Of a stretch of DNA of 64,000 bases, positions 1 to 11,000 are shown in pieces. The position numbers and the translations under genes were made by a program. Source of the DNA: Closterium sp. Naga37s-1 (lineage: Eukaryota; Streptophyta; Zygnematophyceae; Desmidiales; Closteriaceae); assembly GCA_947471745.1 (NCBI GenBank), contig CANJKZ010000724.1:5390001-5454000 (forward strand), given 5' to 3'. Numbering within the stretch: the first letter of the stretch is position 1; every line of letters begins with the position of its first letter. Below the pieces are notes generated by a model. That model was not told the origin of the DNA, searched no databases, and saw nothing but the letters and a program-made list of their open reading frames with translations.

Positions 1-3000
1 CCTACCGCACTGCCCCGCTCCCCCCCCCGCCTCTCTTCCTCGCGCCAGGTGCTGCTGTGGTAGACCCCCTCCCCCCTCAGGGTGCCGCTCCCTCAGGTGT
101 GTCCCAGGTAGACCCGGTTGAGCCTGTCGAGGTAGCTGTCGACTCTCGTCCTGCCAGGGGTGCTGAGCCTGAGCGTGCGGAGCCTGGGGTTGCGGAGTCT
201 GGGGGTGCTGAGCCTGGGGGTGCGGGGTCTGGGGGTGCGGAGCCTGCGGGTGCTGAGTCTGGGGGTGCTGAGCCTGGGGGTGCGGAGCCTGCGGGTGCTG
301 AGTCTGGAGGTGCTGAGCCTGGGGGTGCTGAGCCTGGGAGTGCTACGTCTGAGAGTACTGAGCCTGAGCGTGCTGCACCTGGGGGAGGCCTCTCCTCGCA
401 GCAGCTGCGTGAGTGGTACTTACAGTACTGCAGCCTCAGGAGAGGTGCTTCTGGAGCTCGGAGTGGTGCCGGAGCTGGTGCTAGTGCTTCCCCTCCTAGG
501 CGGGAGCTGCCCTCTCCCCAGCAGCTCCGAGAGTGGTACGCTAGGCGCTGCAGTCTCCGGAGTGGCGCTCCCGGTGTCGTGGACTCTGGAGCTTCTGGAG
601 TTACTGGAGGTGCTGCTGCTGCTGGCGGTGCGGCTGGCGCTGCTGGAGGTGCTGCTGGTGCTGCTGGAGCTGCTGGAGGTACTGCTGCTGCTGGAGGTGC
701 TGCTGGCGCTGCTGGAGGTACTACTGGTTCTGGTGCTGCTGGAGCTGCTGGAGGTGCTGCTGCTGCTGGCGGTGCGGCTGGCGCTGCTGGAGGTGCTGCT
801 GGTGCTGCTGGCGCTGCTGGAGGTGCTACTGGTGCTGGAGCTACTGGAGCTGCTGGTGGTACTGCTGCTGCTGGCGGTGCTGCTGGCGCTGCTGGAGGTG
901 CTGCTGGTACTGGTGCTGCTGGAGCTGCTGGAGGTGCTGCTGCTGCTGGTGGTGCTGCTGGCACTGCTGGAGGTGCTGCTGGTACTGGAGCTGCTGGGGA
1001 CCCTGCTGCTGCTGGCGGTGCTGCTGGAGCTGCTGGGACTGGCCCTGCTGAGGGGGTTGGAGCTGGAGGTGCTGAGCGGCCACGGCCGTACTACGTTCCG
1101 CTCCTTCAGCAGGTTCTTGGCCTTCCGCCCTCTCCTGGTCCTACTCCTCCCCTACTGAGTCCACCGCTTGTCCAGTCGCAGTCACAGTTACAGCCAGTCT
1201 CTCCACTTCCTGGTCCTTCTCCCTACACTGCGCCGACGGGAGGTCTTACGGAGCGTCGTGAGCCTGAGTCTCGTCCTCCGTCGCCTGAGACGCGTCCAGA
1301 GTCGCCTGTCCGCGCTGTCCGCGCTGGTCGTCGTGTTCCACGTCAGCGTCCTCCTCCTGTCCTTGGCACTCACTATATGACCCTGCGTCCCTCTACTGCT
1401 CCACAGCGTGTCCCACTGCCGTCTCCACCAGCGTCCTCTCTTCCTGCTCTTGCTGACCCGGAGTCTGACTCTCTTCGTGCTGCCAGTCCTACTGTCACGC
1501 GTCTCCTTGCCACTGCTGTCACTGACCCTTCCTTTGAGTCCTCTGCTGCGTCTGCTCTAGTCGCTGAGCTTGTTGACTTTGCTGCTGCCTGTCGTCTAGA
1601 CTACGCCGCTAGCCTTGTTGCTGAGTCTGAGTCTGAGTCTGTCTGTCCTCCGTCTGTCGGGGGTGAGTGTGCTCTTGGCACGGACGTCCTTGAGGACAGA
1701 CAGGAGGAGTTTGAGTGCTTTGCCGCTGCTTTGCCTCATCTCGTGTCCATGCTAGTTGCCCCTGAGGGAGACCCGGATGCACCAGACATCCCGACCCCAC
1801 GCTCCTACGCAGAGGCGATGGAGGGTCCCTACTCCTCTCAGTGGCAGACAGCCATGGACGCAGAGATGGCATCCTGGAAGTCCACAGGCACCTACGTCGA
1901 CGAGGTTCCCCCACCTGGGGCGAACATCGTCAGTGGCATGTGGATTTTCAGGGTGAAGCGGCCGCCGGGTTCTCCGCCTGTCTTCAAGGCGCGTTACGTT
2001 GCACGAGGCTTCAGTCAGCGAGAGGGAGTTGACTTCTTCCAGACCTTCTCCCCGACCCCGAAGATGACCACTCTTCGGGTTTAGCTGCACGTCGCTGCTC
2101 AGCGTGACTACGAGCTCCACTCTCTTGACTTCAGCACTGCGTTCTTACAGGGCAGCCTGCACGAGGAGATCTGGCTGCGCCGCCCACCTGGCTTCACTGG
2201 GTCGTTCCCTCCTGGTACCCAGTGGAGCCTCCGGCGGCCAGTCTACGGTCTCCGCCAGGCACCCCGTGAGTGGCACGACACACTGAGGACTACTCTTGCT
2301 GCTCTTGGGTTTGCTCCTTCTACTGCTGACCCGTCGCTGTTTCTACGCACCGACACCACTCTGCCGCCGTTCTACGTTCTTGTTTACGTAGACGACTTGG
2401 TCTTTGCTACTGCTGACACTGAGGCACTCGCCCACGTGAAGTCGGAGCTGCAGAAGAGACACACGTGCACAGACCTGGGTGAGCTGACAAGCTATCTTGG
2501 CTTGCGGATCACCCGGGACAGAGCACAGCGCACCATCACCTTGACGCAGTCACACATGGTGCAGCAGGTCCTTCAGCGCTTCCGCTTCACGTACTCCTCG
2601 CCTCAGCCCACTCCTCTGCCTACCGGTCACTCGCTCTCAGCTCTGCCTTCGGATGAGTCCGTAGAGCCGAGTGGCCCGTATCCAGAGCTTGTGGGCTGCC
2701 TCATGTACCTGATGACCTGCACTCGACCTGACCTGGCATACCCTCTTAGCATCCTAGCACGCTATGTCGCTCCCGGCCGTCACCGGAAGGAGCACATGGA
2801 TGCCGCTAAGAGGGTGTTGCGCTACTTGTGCAGTACGTCGGGCATGGGGCTCGTGCTTGGAGGTCGGAGCGACGTTGTCCTCACGGGTCACTCAGACGCT
2901 TCTTGGGCTGACGACCAGGCTACGCAGCGGTCGTCTCAGGGTTACACCTTCAGCCTTGGCTCTGGTTCAGTTTCTTGGCGTTCTACTCGCTCTTCTTCTG

Positions 3001-3368
3001 TTCTCAGCTCCAGTTGTGAGGCTGAGATCTACGCCACAGCCATGGCTGCACAGGAGTTACGCTGGCTCACCTACCTGCTGACCGACCTGGGAGAGCGGCC
3101 TCGTTCTCCTCCAGTGCTGTACGTTGACAACAAGGCCGCCATTGCCTTGTGTGAGGAGCACAGACTGGAGCACAGGACGAAGCACATCGCTCTGCGCTAC
3201 TTCCTTGCTCGAGAGCTGCAGCAGCGTGGTCAGCTTCGTCTGCGTTACGTGGCCACTCGGGCCAACACTGCTGATGTGTTCACCAAGGCGCTTCAGCCTT
3301 GTGACCATCAGCGTTTCTGTACTGTTCTAGGCCTTGTGCCTACTCTCCCTCACTTGCTCACTTCTTGA
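1..3368 (+). pseudogene. Ty1/copia pol (linker, reverse transcriptase, RNase H), 5'-truncated by the window, one nonsense codon
   Basis: The frame is already open at base 1, so the integrase lies outside the window. Bases 100-1100 encode a Gly/Ala-rich low-complexity linker between integrase and RT. The RT begins near 1770; motifs include ARGFSQREGVDFFQTF near 2005-2045 and the catalytic YVDD at 2385-2396. RNase H follows (SCEAEIYA near 3014, DNKAAIALCEE near 3126, ANTADVFTKAL near 3261) and the frame closes with TGA at 3366-3368. The only lesion I can see is TAG at 2082-2084, inside RT, where the sister copies have Leu. The same frame continues for a further 427 codons after it, so this copy is either recently dead or has a sequencing error. 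It belongs to the same copia family as the elements at 6720 and 16100. Confidence 0.93.
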
Positions 3369-3722
3369 CTCTGCTTGTACTGTGATCTCTATATATATAT
3401 ACCTGCATGTTTACTCTTGTTAGGTTGTGATCACTGTACCTCTTGTTATATTATCAAACTGCATGTGAACTGGTCTTGTGACCACTTGCTTGTGCTCGGA
3501 ATTTGTGTGGTTTCCTTGAGATCCACCCTGAGCTTGCTTTGCTTTGCTTTGACTGGTCTTGTGACCATCTGGTTGTCTCCCACTTAGCCTATGGGGGTGT
3601 GTCAAACATTATACATGTTCATATTGTGTAGGCTATAGTGGGTTTAGCCTTAGGGGGTACAACATTGCTAGGGTTTCCTACTTGTATCACCCTGCTGCCT
3701 AGTTTCATACATTCTCGTTCAG
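3369..3722 (+). repeat. 3' untranslated tail, polypurine tract and 3' LTR of the 5'-most copia
   Basis: After the pol stop there is a 3' tail that includes a (TA)n run at 3392-3401. It ends in a polypurine tract, cctatgggggtg, at 3588-3599. An LTR starting TGTCAAAC follows at 3600 and contains the family hallmark TTAGGGGGTACAA. The LTR is readable to about 3722, near CTCGTTCA, where it abuts the truncated minus-strand element. The exact end of the LTR is uncertain. Confidence 0.7.
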
Positions 3723-3724
3723 TT

Positions 3725-4586
3725 CTACATTCTAACAAAGTGGGTGTCTTCAGCCTCAAGGTAAATTTCTCCGATGTCATAAGCCTTGAGGCGATTGTTG
3801 TTGGCGACGGTGATTTCGCACGGTCGTCGGATGTGCTTTGAGTTGCTGATGAACTTTGGTGACCCCACCATGTGTTGTCCACAGCAGCTATCGAGACACC
3901 AAGTGTTGAAGTGCTCGCAATTCCGACGCGCAATCCCGGCGATATTTGGAGTGACGATGCGGTTGAAGTCTCCATAGTACGGCAAGAGATCAATGTATCT
4001 TCTCGCGGGAAAGCTGGAAGGGGACTCCGGAGTGCTTGGAGGCAACTCGAAGCTAGGTGGGATGTCGGACGGTCTGTTAATCCAACGATTGAGTGTGGGG
4101 TCACTGTTCGGGCTTGGCATGATGAGATTGATTTGCGCGATAGTTGAGTATTCGACGTCGTCGTGGTATCGGATGCCTCTGCCACGATGCTCCACGCAGC
4201 TCATGATTGATCCCTTGCCCTTGTCCTTGGACGAAATGCGCGCAGGAGTTTGCGAGGTGCTCACGACGGAAGGCGGCGACATGGTCGATGGTGTACGCGA
4301 GAAGGGACTCGTGATAGTACTGGTTCTTCTGTTGGATGGTGCCTTCCGTCGGAAAAGGTAGGCTTCTGTCGTAGTACATCCAGATTTGCACAGTTGTTGC
4401 GAGGAGCTCAAATTTGAAACTCCACGTGTAGAAGTCCTTCCCGTCAAATGGAACTTGTTGGTGCAACCCTACGGTTTGCACTCGGCTTGTTGTCCGTGTG
4501 CGTGCATGTGTGTGTGCATGGAGTGGTATGAGGGCATTAGATGATATGTATTCCATGCTTATAATAGTGTGTGTATGATGGGTCAT
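3725..4586 (-). pseudogene. Copia gag-protease remnant, frameshifted
   Basis: Two overlapping minus-strand frames carry recognisable pieces. The upstream piece, near 4470, has FDGKDFYTWSFKFELLA, matching the copia gag pattern of an aromatic/Trp-rich start to the capsid-like domain. Downstream, near 3880, comes WCLDSCCGQHMVG followed by ITVANNNRLKAYDIGEIYL. The latter matches the copia aspartic protease, in which the usual catalytic motif is DSGAS; here it reads DSCCG, so the enzyme would be dead. A frameshift separates the pieces. The short frame at 5282-5639 (start MAPEGKTTTDSPGP) may be the gag N-terminus, which is less certain. Bases 4590-5280 lie inside the same element and show nothing I recognise. 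Confidence 0.7.
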
Positions 4587-5731
4587 GATGTTGAGTGTGT
4601 TTGTGTCGAGTCAATAGCGAGTTATCGCTAGTCACGTGTTACGCGGTTATTTTGTGTGTCCCGCGCGGTTTCTATTTTGTCGCTTGTGTGTCTCGCGCGG
4701 TTTCTATTTTTATCCTGTGTCGAACGTTCGGCGTGTCGCAGGTGTGTGCAGCAGACACATCAAGAACTCAAAGATGAGTTTGTGATGAAGAACCCGAGCC
4801 TTGGTATCAAACCTCAAGTGATTTCGAAGCTCGCCAAAAGGGTACACTTCAAGATGTTGAAGATAGTTACATTTCAATGTGTAGTGTAACATTTCTGTTG
4901 GTGTAGACCCTTGTGGAGGGTAGTTTCGAGACCCTTCTTGGTTGGGGACAGTGTGGCACTGTTCCACATCACTGTACCTCGGCTCTTGGAGTTTGTAGGA
5001 GCTGGGAGTCATTCCCAACTCGTAACTTTTCCTATCTTATGTTCTAAGACCATAGTGGCTGCCGTAGTGCCGTTCGTTCAAACCGACGCTGTGTCGTCAA
5101 TACTTGGTGAGATTGTGCGATCTAAATTTCCTATTGTAGGTGACTTCAAGACGCTCCAGATCCAAGTTGAATCAGGTCATTTAAAGCTGTGACCAGAACG
5201 CTATGAACGTTTAAAGCCGATGTGCCGAAATCCGACTGTGCACTCTATCTTTAGTTTTAGGCACATTGAAGCCTACTGTGGCTATAACAGAACTGAGGTC
5301 TTCAGCTTTGAGGTTAGAAAGAACTTTGTTTGCATGGTTGCAATTGCCTTTGTTCGCTGTTGACTATCTTGCGTAGGAGTTGAAGCTTGGCGGTTGTCAA
5401 ACGTGAAGGATCTTTTGGAGTTGACGCGGCAGTCTTCTCCAGGGAGAGGAAGTCCAGCAACTCCTCTTGCATAGCTCAAGCCGTCGATGCTCGTGGCTTG
5501 ATGGCTCTCAAGAGCGTTAAAGCAAGTGACTAGCTGCTCAATGAGAGCGGCGCTGACGGAAGTCACCGCTGATGGCGCAATAGTCGTTGCTGGTGGTGGG
5601 CCCGGAGAGTCTGTAGTGGTTTTCCCTTCAGGAGCCATAGTGGTGCAGACTTGTGGTAGTTTCAATGAATAATTTATGAAGGGTTTGTTCTAGGAAGAAC
5701 AAGAACTTGGCAGGCCTCATAATCCACTCTA

Positions 5732-5743
5732 GCTCTCATACCA
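5732..5743 (-). other. Primer-binding site (initiator Met-tRNA type)
   Basis: The minus strand reads TGGTATGAGAGC immediately inside the LTR end. Compared with the standard plant PBS TGGTATCAGAGC it has one mismatch. Confidence 0.8.
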
Positions 5744-6201
5744 TGCTGATATAACCAAAGGATCGAAGTGGATAGGATAAGTATGCTAAGTTTAAGAGAC
5801 ACAATGAAGCCTTGGTAATGACCTCGTTACTAGTAGTTGAGAGATGAAACAAGATGATTATAAGATAGGAGTACAAGGGTATAAATAGCAAACTAGCTAG
5901 CCATGTATTCTGAGGGGTACATTCCCTTATTAACTGAATTACATTGCTATAGTAACCACGACTATTGCTCTTCTTAACAGTTACCATGTTGCATCGTGTA
6001 ACTACCAAGTGCGGTTACTGGACGATCAAGGGTCACGACCGTTGACTGACTTCGACTGTTGACTTTCGGGTGACTTTTGATCATCCGCATGCTCTATATG
6101 AGCTATTGTGGTACTTGTACTGACGCGCTGTTTCGTTATGGAGTAGCGCGTTGATAGAGAACCTTCAAGAATGTTATAATAACATTTCGATTATTCCAAC
6201 A
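5744..6201 (-). repeat. 5' LTR of the truncated second-family copia
   Basis: On the minus strand the LTR runs TGTTGGAA...ATCAGCA with canonical TG/CA ends. The boundary is set on one side by the PBS at 5732-5743 and on the other by the resumption of host copia RNase H coding sequence at 6202. Confidence 0.82.
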
Positions 6202-6203
6202 CT

Positions 6204-6668
6204 TGGGCCGACGACCAGGCGACTCAGCGGTCATTACAAGGTTACTCTTTCAGTCTCGACTCTGGTTCTGTCTCGTGGAGGTCCACTCGTTCGTCTTCTG
6301 TACTTGGTTCCAGCTGTGATGCCCAGATCTACGCTGGGGCCATGGCTGCACAGGAGTTACGCTGGCTGACCTACCTGCTGACGGACTTGGGTGAGCGGCA
6401 TCGTTCTCCTCCAGTTCTGTACGTCAACAACAAGGCCATGATTGCCTTGTGTGAGGAGCAGAGATTGGAGCACAGAACGAAGCACATTGCTCTTCGTTAC
6501 TTTCTTGCTCAGGAGTTGCAGCAGCGTGGTCAGCTGCGCCTTGCTTACGTGGCCTCTTGGGCCAACACTGCTGATGTCTTCACCAAGGCTCTTGTGCCTG
6601 GTGATCATCAGCATTTCTTCACTGCTTTAGGCCTTGTGCCTACTCTGCCTCACTTGCTTGTTGCTTGA
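6204..6668 (+). pseudogene. Copia RNase H C-terminal remnant (host element of the nest)
   Basis: The open frame starts WADDQATQRSLQGYSF and runs through SCDAQIYAGAMAAQELRWL, NNKAMIALCEE, KHIALRYFL and NTADVFTKAL to TGA at 6666-6668. It is closely similar to the RNase H of the 5'-most copia, but the catalytic-region Asp of DNKA has become Asn (VNNKA). The upstream part was cut off by insertion of the minus-strand element that ends at 6201. Its 3' tail is interrupted at 6719 by the full-length copia and resumes at 15889. It is therefore the oldest layer of the nest. Confidence 0.87.
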
Positions 6669-6719
6669 TTGTCTTGTACTGTAACATGTAGGTATACATA
6701 TATATATATATATACCTGC

Positions 6720-6816
6720 TATCAAACTATGTTTGTTGATATACATATGCTCTAGTGAGTTGCATGTTAGGGGGTACAAAACTTTCTCGACACTTAGGTT
6801 GTATCCCCTCCTTTGA
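6720..6816 (+). repeat. 5' LTR of the full-length copia
   Basis: It starts TATCAAAC, a mutated form of the family start TGTCAAAC, and ends CCTTTGA. It matches the 3' LTR halves at 13896-13921 and 15814-15888. At about 97 bp it is very short for a copia LTR. Confidence 0.75.
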
Positions 6817-8034
6817 CCTAGTATCACCACTCTCTAGCTACTCAAGCAACTAGGTTCTTAAGATGGTATAACGAGTAGGTGAGTTCCTAGCCTAGCCCCG
6901 AATCGCCCCGCCCCTTAGCACGTCGTGCCCCGTCCCCTTAGCAGGCCGCGCCCTGTGCGTTCGCAGGCCTCGCCCCTAGCCTACCCCGTACTCGTTACGC
7001 TCCTTACCCGTCCGCGCCCCACCCTGCCCCTTACCCTCGCGCGCAGCCCGCGCGCCCCACTAGCTCGCACGATCGCACGCGCGCGCAGCCACGCATCTGC
7101 ACGATCACACGCGTGTGCAAGCAGTACGAATAGCAGCCGCGCGCTGCAGCTGCCGTCTGCACGCACGCTCGCCACGCGCGCACAGCAGCATTAACACGCG
7201 CAGCAGCAGCAGCAGCCGCATGCGTTGCAGCAGCCGCACGCGCTGCAGCAGCCGCGAGCACACACGCCACTACACGGGTGCGAGCAGCAGCCTCCTGCGC
7301 ACGCAGCAGCCACTGCACGCACGGCTTCAGCAGCAGCTGCACACTCCTCTGCAGCCAGTCACACGCACGCCCTGCAGCAGCCTTAGCCACGCGCGTGCAG
7401 CGGCAACAGCAAGCGCAGCACCTGCCTCCAAATCTGCAGTGAGTGCAGCAGCTGCAGCCCGTGCTATAGAATCCGCTCCTAACCACTCCTATCCGCCCCC
7501 ACCAATCCTCACCACTCCTATCCGCCCCTACCAGCTCCTCACCACTCCTATCCGCCTCTACCCGCTCTTCACCGCTCCTCACCGCTCCTAACCACTCCTA
7601 CTCGTCTCTAACCGCTCCTCACCACTCCTAACCGCTCTCAACCGCACTCCACCATACCTGACCGCTCCCCACCGCACTCGAACGCATCTACCCACACCTT
7701 TCCACACGTGCAGCACCTTCCTACCACCTACTACAACTGGCTTTCCACTCACAGCGGTTGGCAGCCGCAGTACCCTCTACTAGCATGACCTAGGCTTGAC
7801 CCTCTGCCTTCATTTGTCCCTCGCCTCGCTCTGTTCTCACTTAGCACTTAGGCCTCGCTCGTTACTCGTTTCGCTCGTTACTCGTTCCGGCTCGTCCTAG
7901 CCTTGTCACTCTGGCTTAGATCGCTCCTACCTCAGGCTGTTCCTCGCCTCGTCTCTTCGGGCACCGTACGCCTCACTTGTTTCTAGCTCCGGGCCCTTCT
8001 AGCTCTGCGCTTCTAGGCCGGTAGTTCCCTCGTT
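6817..8034 (+). other. Untranslated leader of the full-length copia
   Basis: This stretch lies between the LTR/PBS and the gag start. It is C-rich and contains CAG/GCA-rich DNA at 7190-7460. An imperfect repeat of CACTCCTATCCGCC type occurs at 7480-7700. No coding sequence is supported. Confidence 0.6.
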
Positions 8035-11000
8035 ATGGTGGCCCCTCATGTACTACGCTTTGATGCTGAGGGTAGAGCCCTAGAGTTCCCCTCTTGGCTC
8101 ATCCGTGCCGAGTGGTTTCTCAAGAGCCAGCGCCAGGACAATGATACGCTCTGGGCGCACACTTCCGGTGACCTGCCTGAGCCTCCGTCCCCTCCTGATC
8201 TGGGTGCTGAGCCTAACGAGGCGGCCCAGGCGCTCTTCGGTAAAGCACGTACCGCTCGTTCAGTGTGGCAGTCGCGTGACGCTGCGGCATGCATCGCCCT
8301 CTCCAGCCTTCTCCCCAAGACTGAGGAGGCTCACTTCTCTCAGGTTCGATTTTCCAAGGACATGCTCGCTACCATTAAGACGCATTATTCCACTCCCACC
8401 TCCGCCTCTCTTGGCCGCCTCTTTCTGCCGTTTCTCTTTCCTGACGTAGGCTCGTTTGACCGCGCTGCTGATCTTATCACCCACCTGCACTCACTCGACA
8501 TCAGCTACCGTGCTGCTTGTACTGAGGCTCAGCTTGCACTGCTCCCCCCACCCATGGCGATCACTATTCACTTTATCGCCACTAGCCTCCCTGACCGCCT
8601 TGCACCTTTCCGTGACAAACTTCTTCGCTCACCATCTATGTCCTTGAGACCGCTCTCAATGACATCAAGAGCAATATTTGCTCCATTGCCTCCGCATCTG
8701 GCACCGTAGTTCCCCCGCTCTTTTAGGGGTGCACTGTCCCACAGCTTCCCGCCTTCACTGCTTCTCTTGCCTCTACCGCGTCTCCTTCTCCTTTGGAGAC
8801 TGCGGCCGTGTCCACCGCGGGTGGGCGGTCCAGGGGTAAGGGAGGTAAGTGAGGGGGGAAGGGTGGTGGCACTGGTGATGGTGGCGGGGGTGGCGGAGGC
8901 TCTGGTGACACTAGTGCGTCTGGTTGAGGCAACACTGGGAGCGGCCTTGGGCCTGCGGGCCCGACAGGAGGGGGTGCTAGTGCGGTCACGTGGTATACGG
9001 CATAGCGGCGGCAGCAGTCCCAGCAGCAGCAGCCACAGCCAGGACAGGCGCAGCAGTAGGTTCAGCGGCATGTGCTGCAGCAGTCTCAGCAGTGGGGACG
9101 TGGTGGACCAGGGAGCGTTGGACGTGGCAGTGGTCCGCACAGCTCAGCATTGCGTGGTGTCACTCCGCCTCCTTGCCCTTACGAGGTTCAGTCAGGCGGT
9201 CGTACGGGGTTTTGTTGTGGCCGTTTCCATGCTCCTGGTCAGTGCTTTACACAGCTTACTAACCGTGTCCGCGCACAGTTTGGCCTTGGCCCCGCTCCGG
9301 ACTGGGCCCCACTTGCTCGCTCTCGTGGACTTGCTTTGTGGGACTTGTCTGCGACAGAGTTAGTTGATGCTTTAGAATCTGTTTGTGTGATGTATGTTGA
9401 TGTTGATTATAGTGCTGCTGGATCTGTCTGCTCGCGTGTACGTAGTTTAGGTTATTTGCCTATTGCTAGTGTAGGTCTTTGTTTTTCTAGTCTAGGTGCT
9501 TGTGTTTCCGCACTAGGTTCTTGTGTAGCTACTAGCCTAGGTGCACCTACGGCTGAGGCGTCGCTGTCCTTCACGCTGGACTCTGGCGCGTCGCAGTTCT
9601 TCTTCCGCGACCACACGACTCTCACACTGCTTCTTGCTCTCCGGTTGCACTGGCTGATCCTACTTCAGGACCAGCGGTTGCACGCAGCTCTACCACCGTC
9701 CCATGCCCGGTTGTCCCCTCTGGTGTCCTTAGAGGTCTCCACATCCCCTCGTTCACTCGGAACTTGGTGGGTGTTGGGTACCTCTAGGATAGGGGGATCA
9801 CAGTTACCTTTCTGGGAGGTGGGAGGACTGCAGTCTCCACGGACGATGCCACCGGTGTTGTTCTTGCCACATTTACCAGAGAGTCCCGCTCCGGTCTCTA
9901 CGTTCTGCACACTGAGCGCTCCCAGGTAGTTGCGTCTCCTCAGGTTGCTGCGTCCCCTCAGGTTGCGGTGTCCGGCCAGGTGGCTGTGTCCGGTCTGGTT
10001 GCTGCGTCTTGCTCTTATCGGTCACTCTCTCACCCGACAGTCTTGTGGCACCACCGTCTTGGTCACCCGTCTCTCCCACGCCTCCGCAGCATGGCTAGCC
10101 AGCGTCTTGTCTCAGGTCTCCCACGCGTCTTTGCATCGCTCCCTCCTTCGCCTGTGCCGTTCTGCACTCCTTGAATCGAGGATCGGCTGCGCGCCACTCC
10201 TCACTCCTCCTCCCTTCGCCCGGCCACTGCACCTTTCTAGACTCTCCACTTGGACGTCTGGGGCCCCGCCCCTCGCCCTGGGCCCGAGAGGGAGAGCTTT
10301 TTTATAGTGGTGGTTGACGACTACTCCCACTACACCACCGTGTTCCCTCTGGCGAAGAAGTCCGACGTGACTTCTACGCTGATCCGGTGGTTGCTGGCCA
10401 CTGAGACCACACGTGGCCGTCGTGTCAATTGTCTTCACTCCGACCATGGGGGTGAGTTTCGCTCTGGCATTCTTCGCGGATTCTGTAGCGAGCAGGGCAT
10501 CACCCAGTCCCGGACGCTTCCAGAGTCCCCACAGCAGAATGGGGTTGCTGAGCGCCGCATAGGCTTGGTCATGGAGATTGCCCGTACCTCCATGATCCAT
10601 GCCCGCGCGCCCCATTTTCTGTGGCCCTACGCAGTTCGTTACGCCGCCCACTAGCTGAACCTCTGGCCTCGTGTCTTTCGGCCAGGGGCTTCACCGACCA
10701 GTCTTTGGACCGGGTCCCCTGGCGTTGCGTCGGAGTTTCGTGTCTGGGGCTGCCTTGTGCTTGTTCGCGACACTTCTGCGGACAAGCTCTCGGCCCGCGC
10801 CATCCTATGTGTCTTTGTTGGTTTCCCGGTGGACTCCTCTGACTACACCTTTTACCACCCGCCCCTCCACCGGTTCTTTGACTCTCGTGACGTCCAGTTT
10901 AGCGAATCCGTGTCCTACTACACCCGGTACCCCTGTCGAGGTCTCCCGGTTCCCCCCCCTCCCCTTTTCCTCGCCCCCTCTCCTCCTCCTGCTCCCTCTC

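Larger units (their letters stand above)
3723..6201 (-). mobile_element. 5' half of a second-family copia element, truncated in the protease region
   Basis: Reading the minus strand, a 458-bp LTR (6201 to 5744) starts TGTTGGAATAATCG and ends ATCAGCA. It is followed directly by a primer-binding site at 5743-5732, TGGTATGAGAGC, one mismatch from the usual plant initiator Met-tRNA PBS. A possible gag start follows near 5639, then gag and protease remains to about 3725. The integrase, RT, RNase H and 3' LTR are missing; the left end is joined to the LTR of the neighbouring copia. The right end lies exactly at the broken RNase H of another copia (6202), so this element inserted into that one. Its LTR is longer and unrelated to the short TGTCAA-type LTRs nearby. 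Confidence 0.82.

Noticed and set aside
77..1158. Ala/Pro-rich and Leu/Val-rich frames opposite and overlapping the copia linker
   Set aside because: Shadows of the Gly/Ala repeat coding for the pol linker, which continues in frame into RT.
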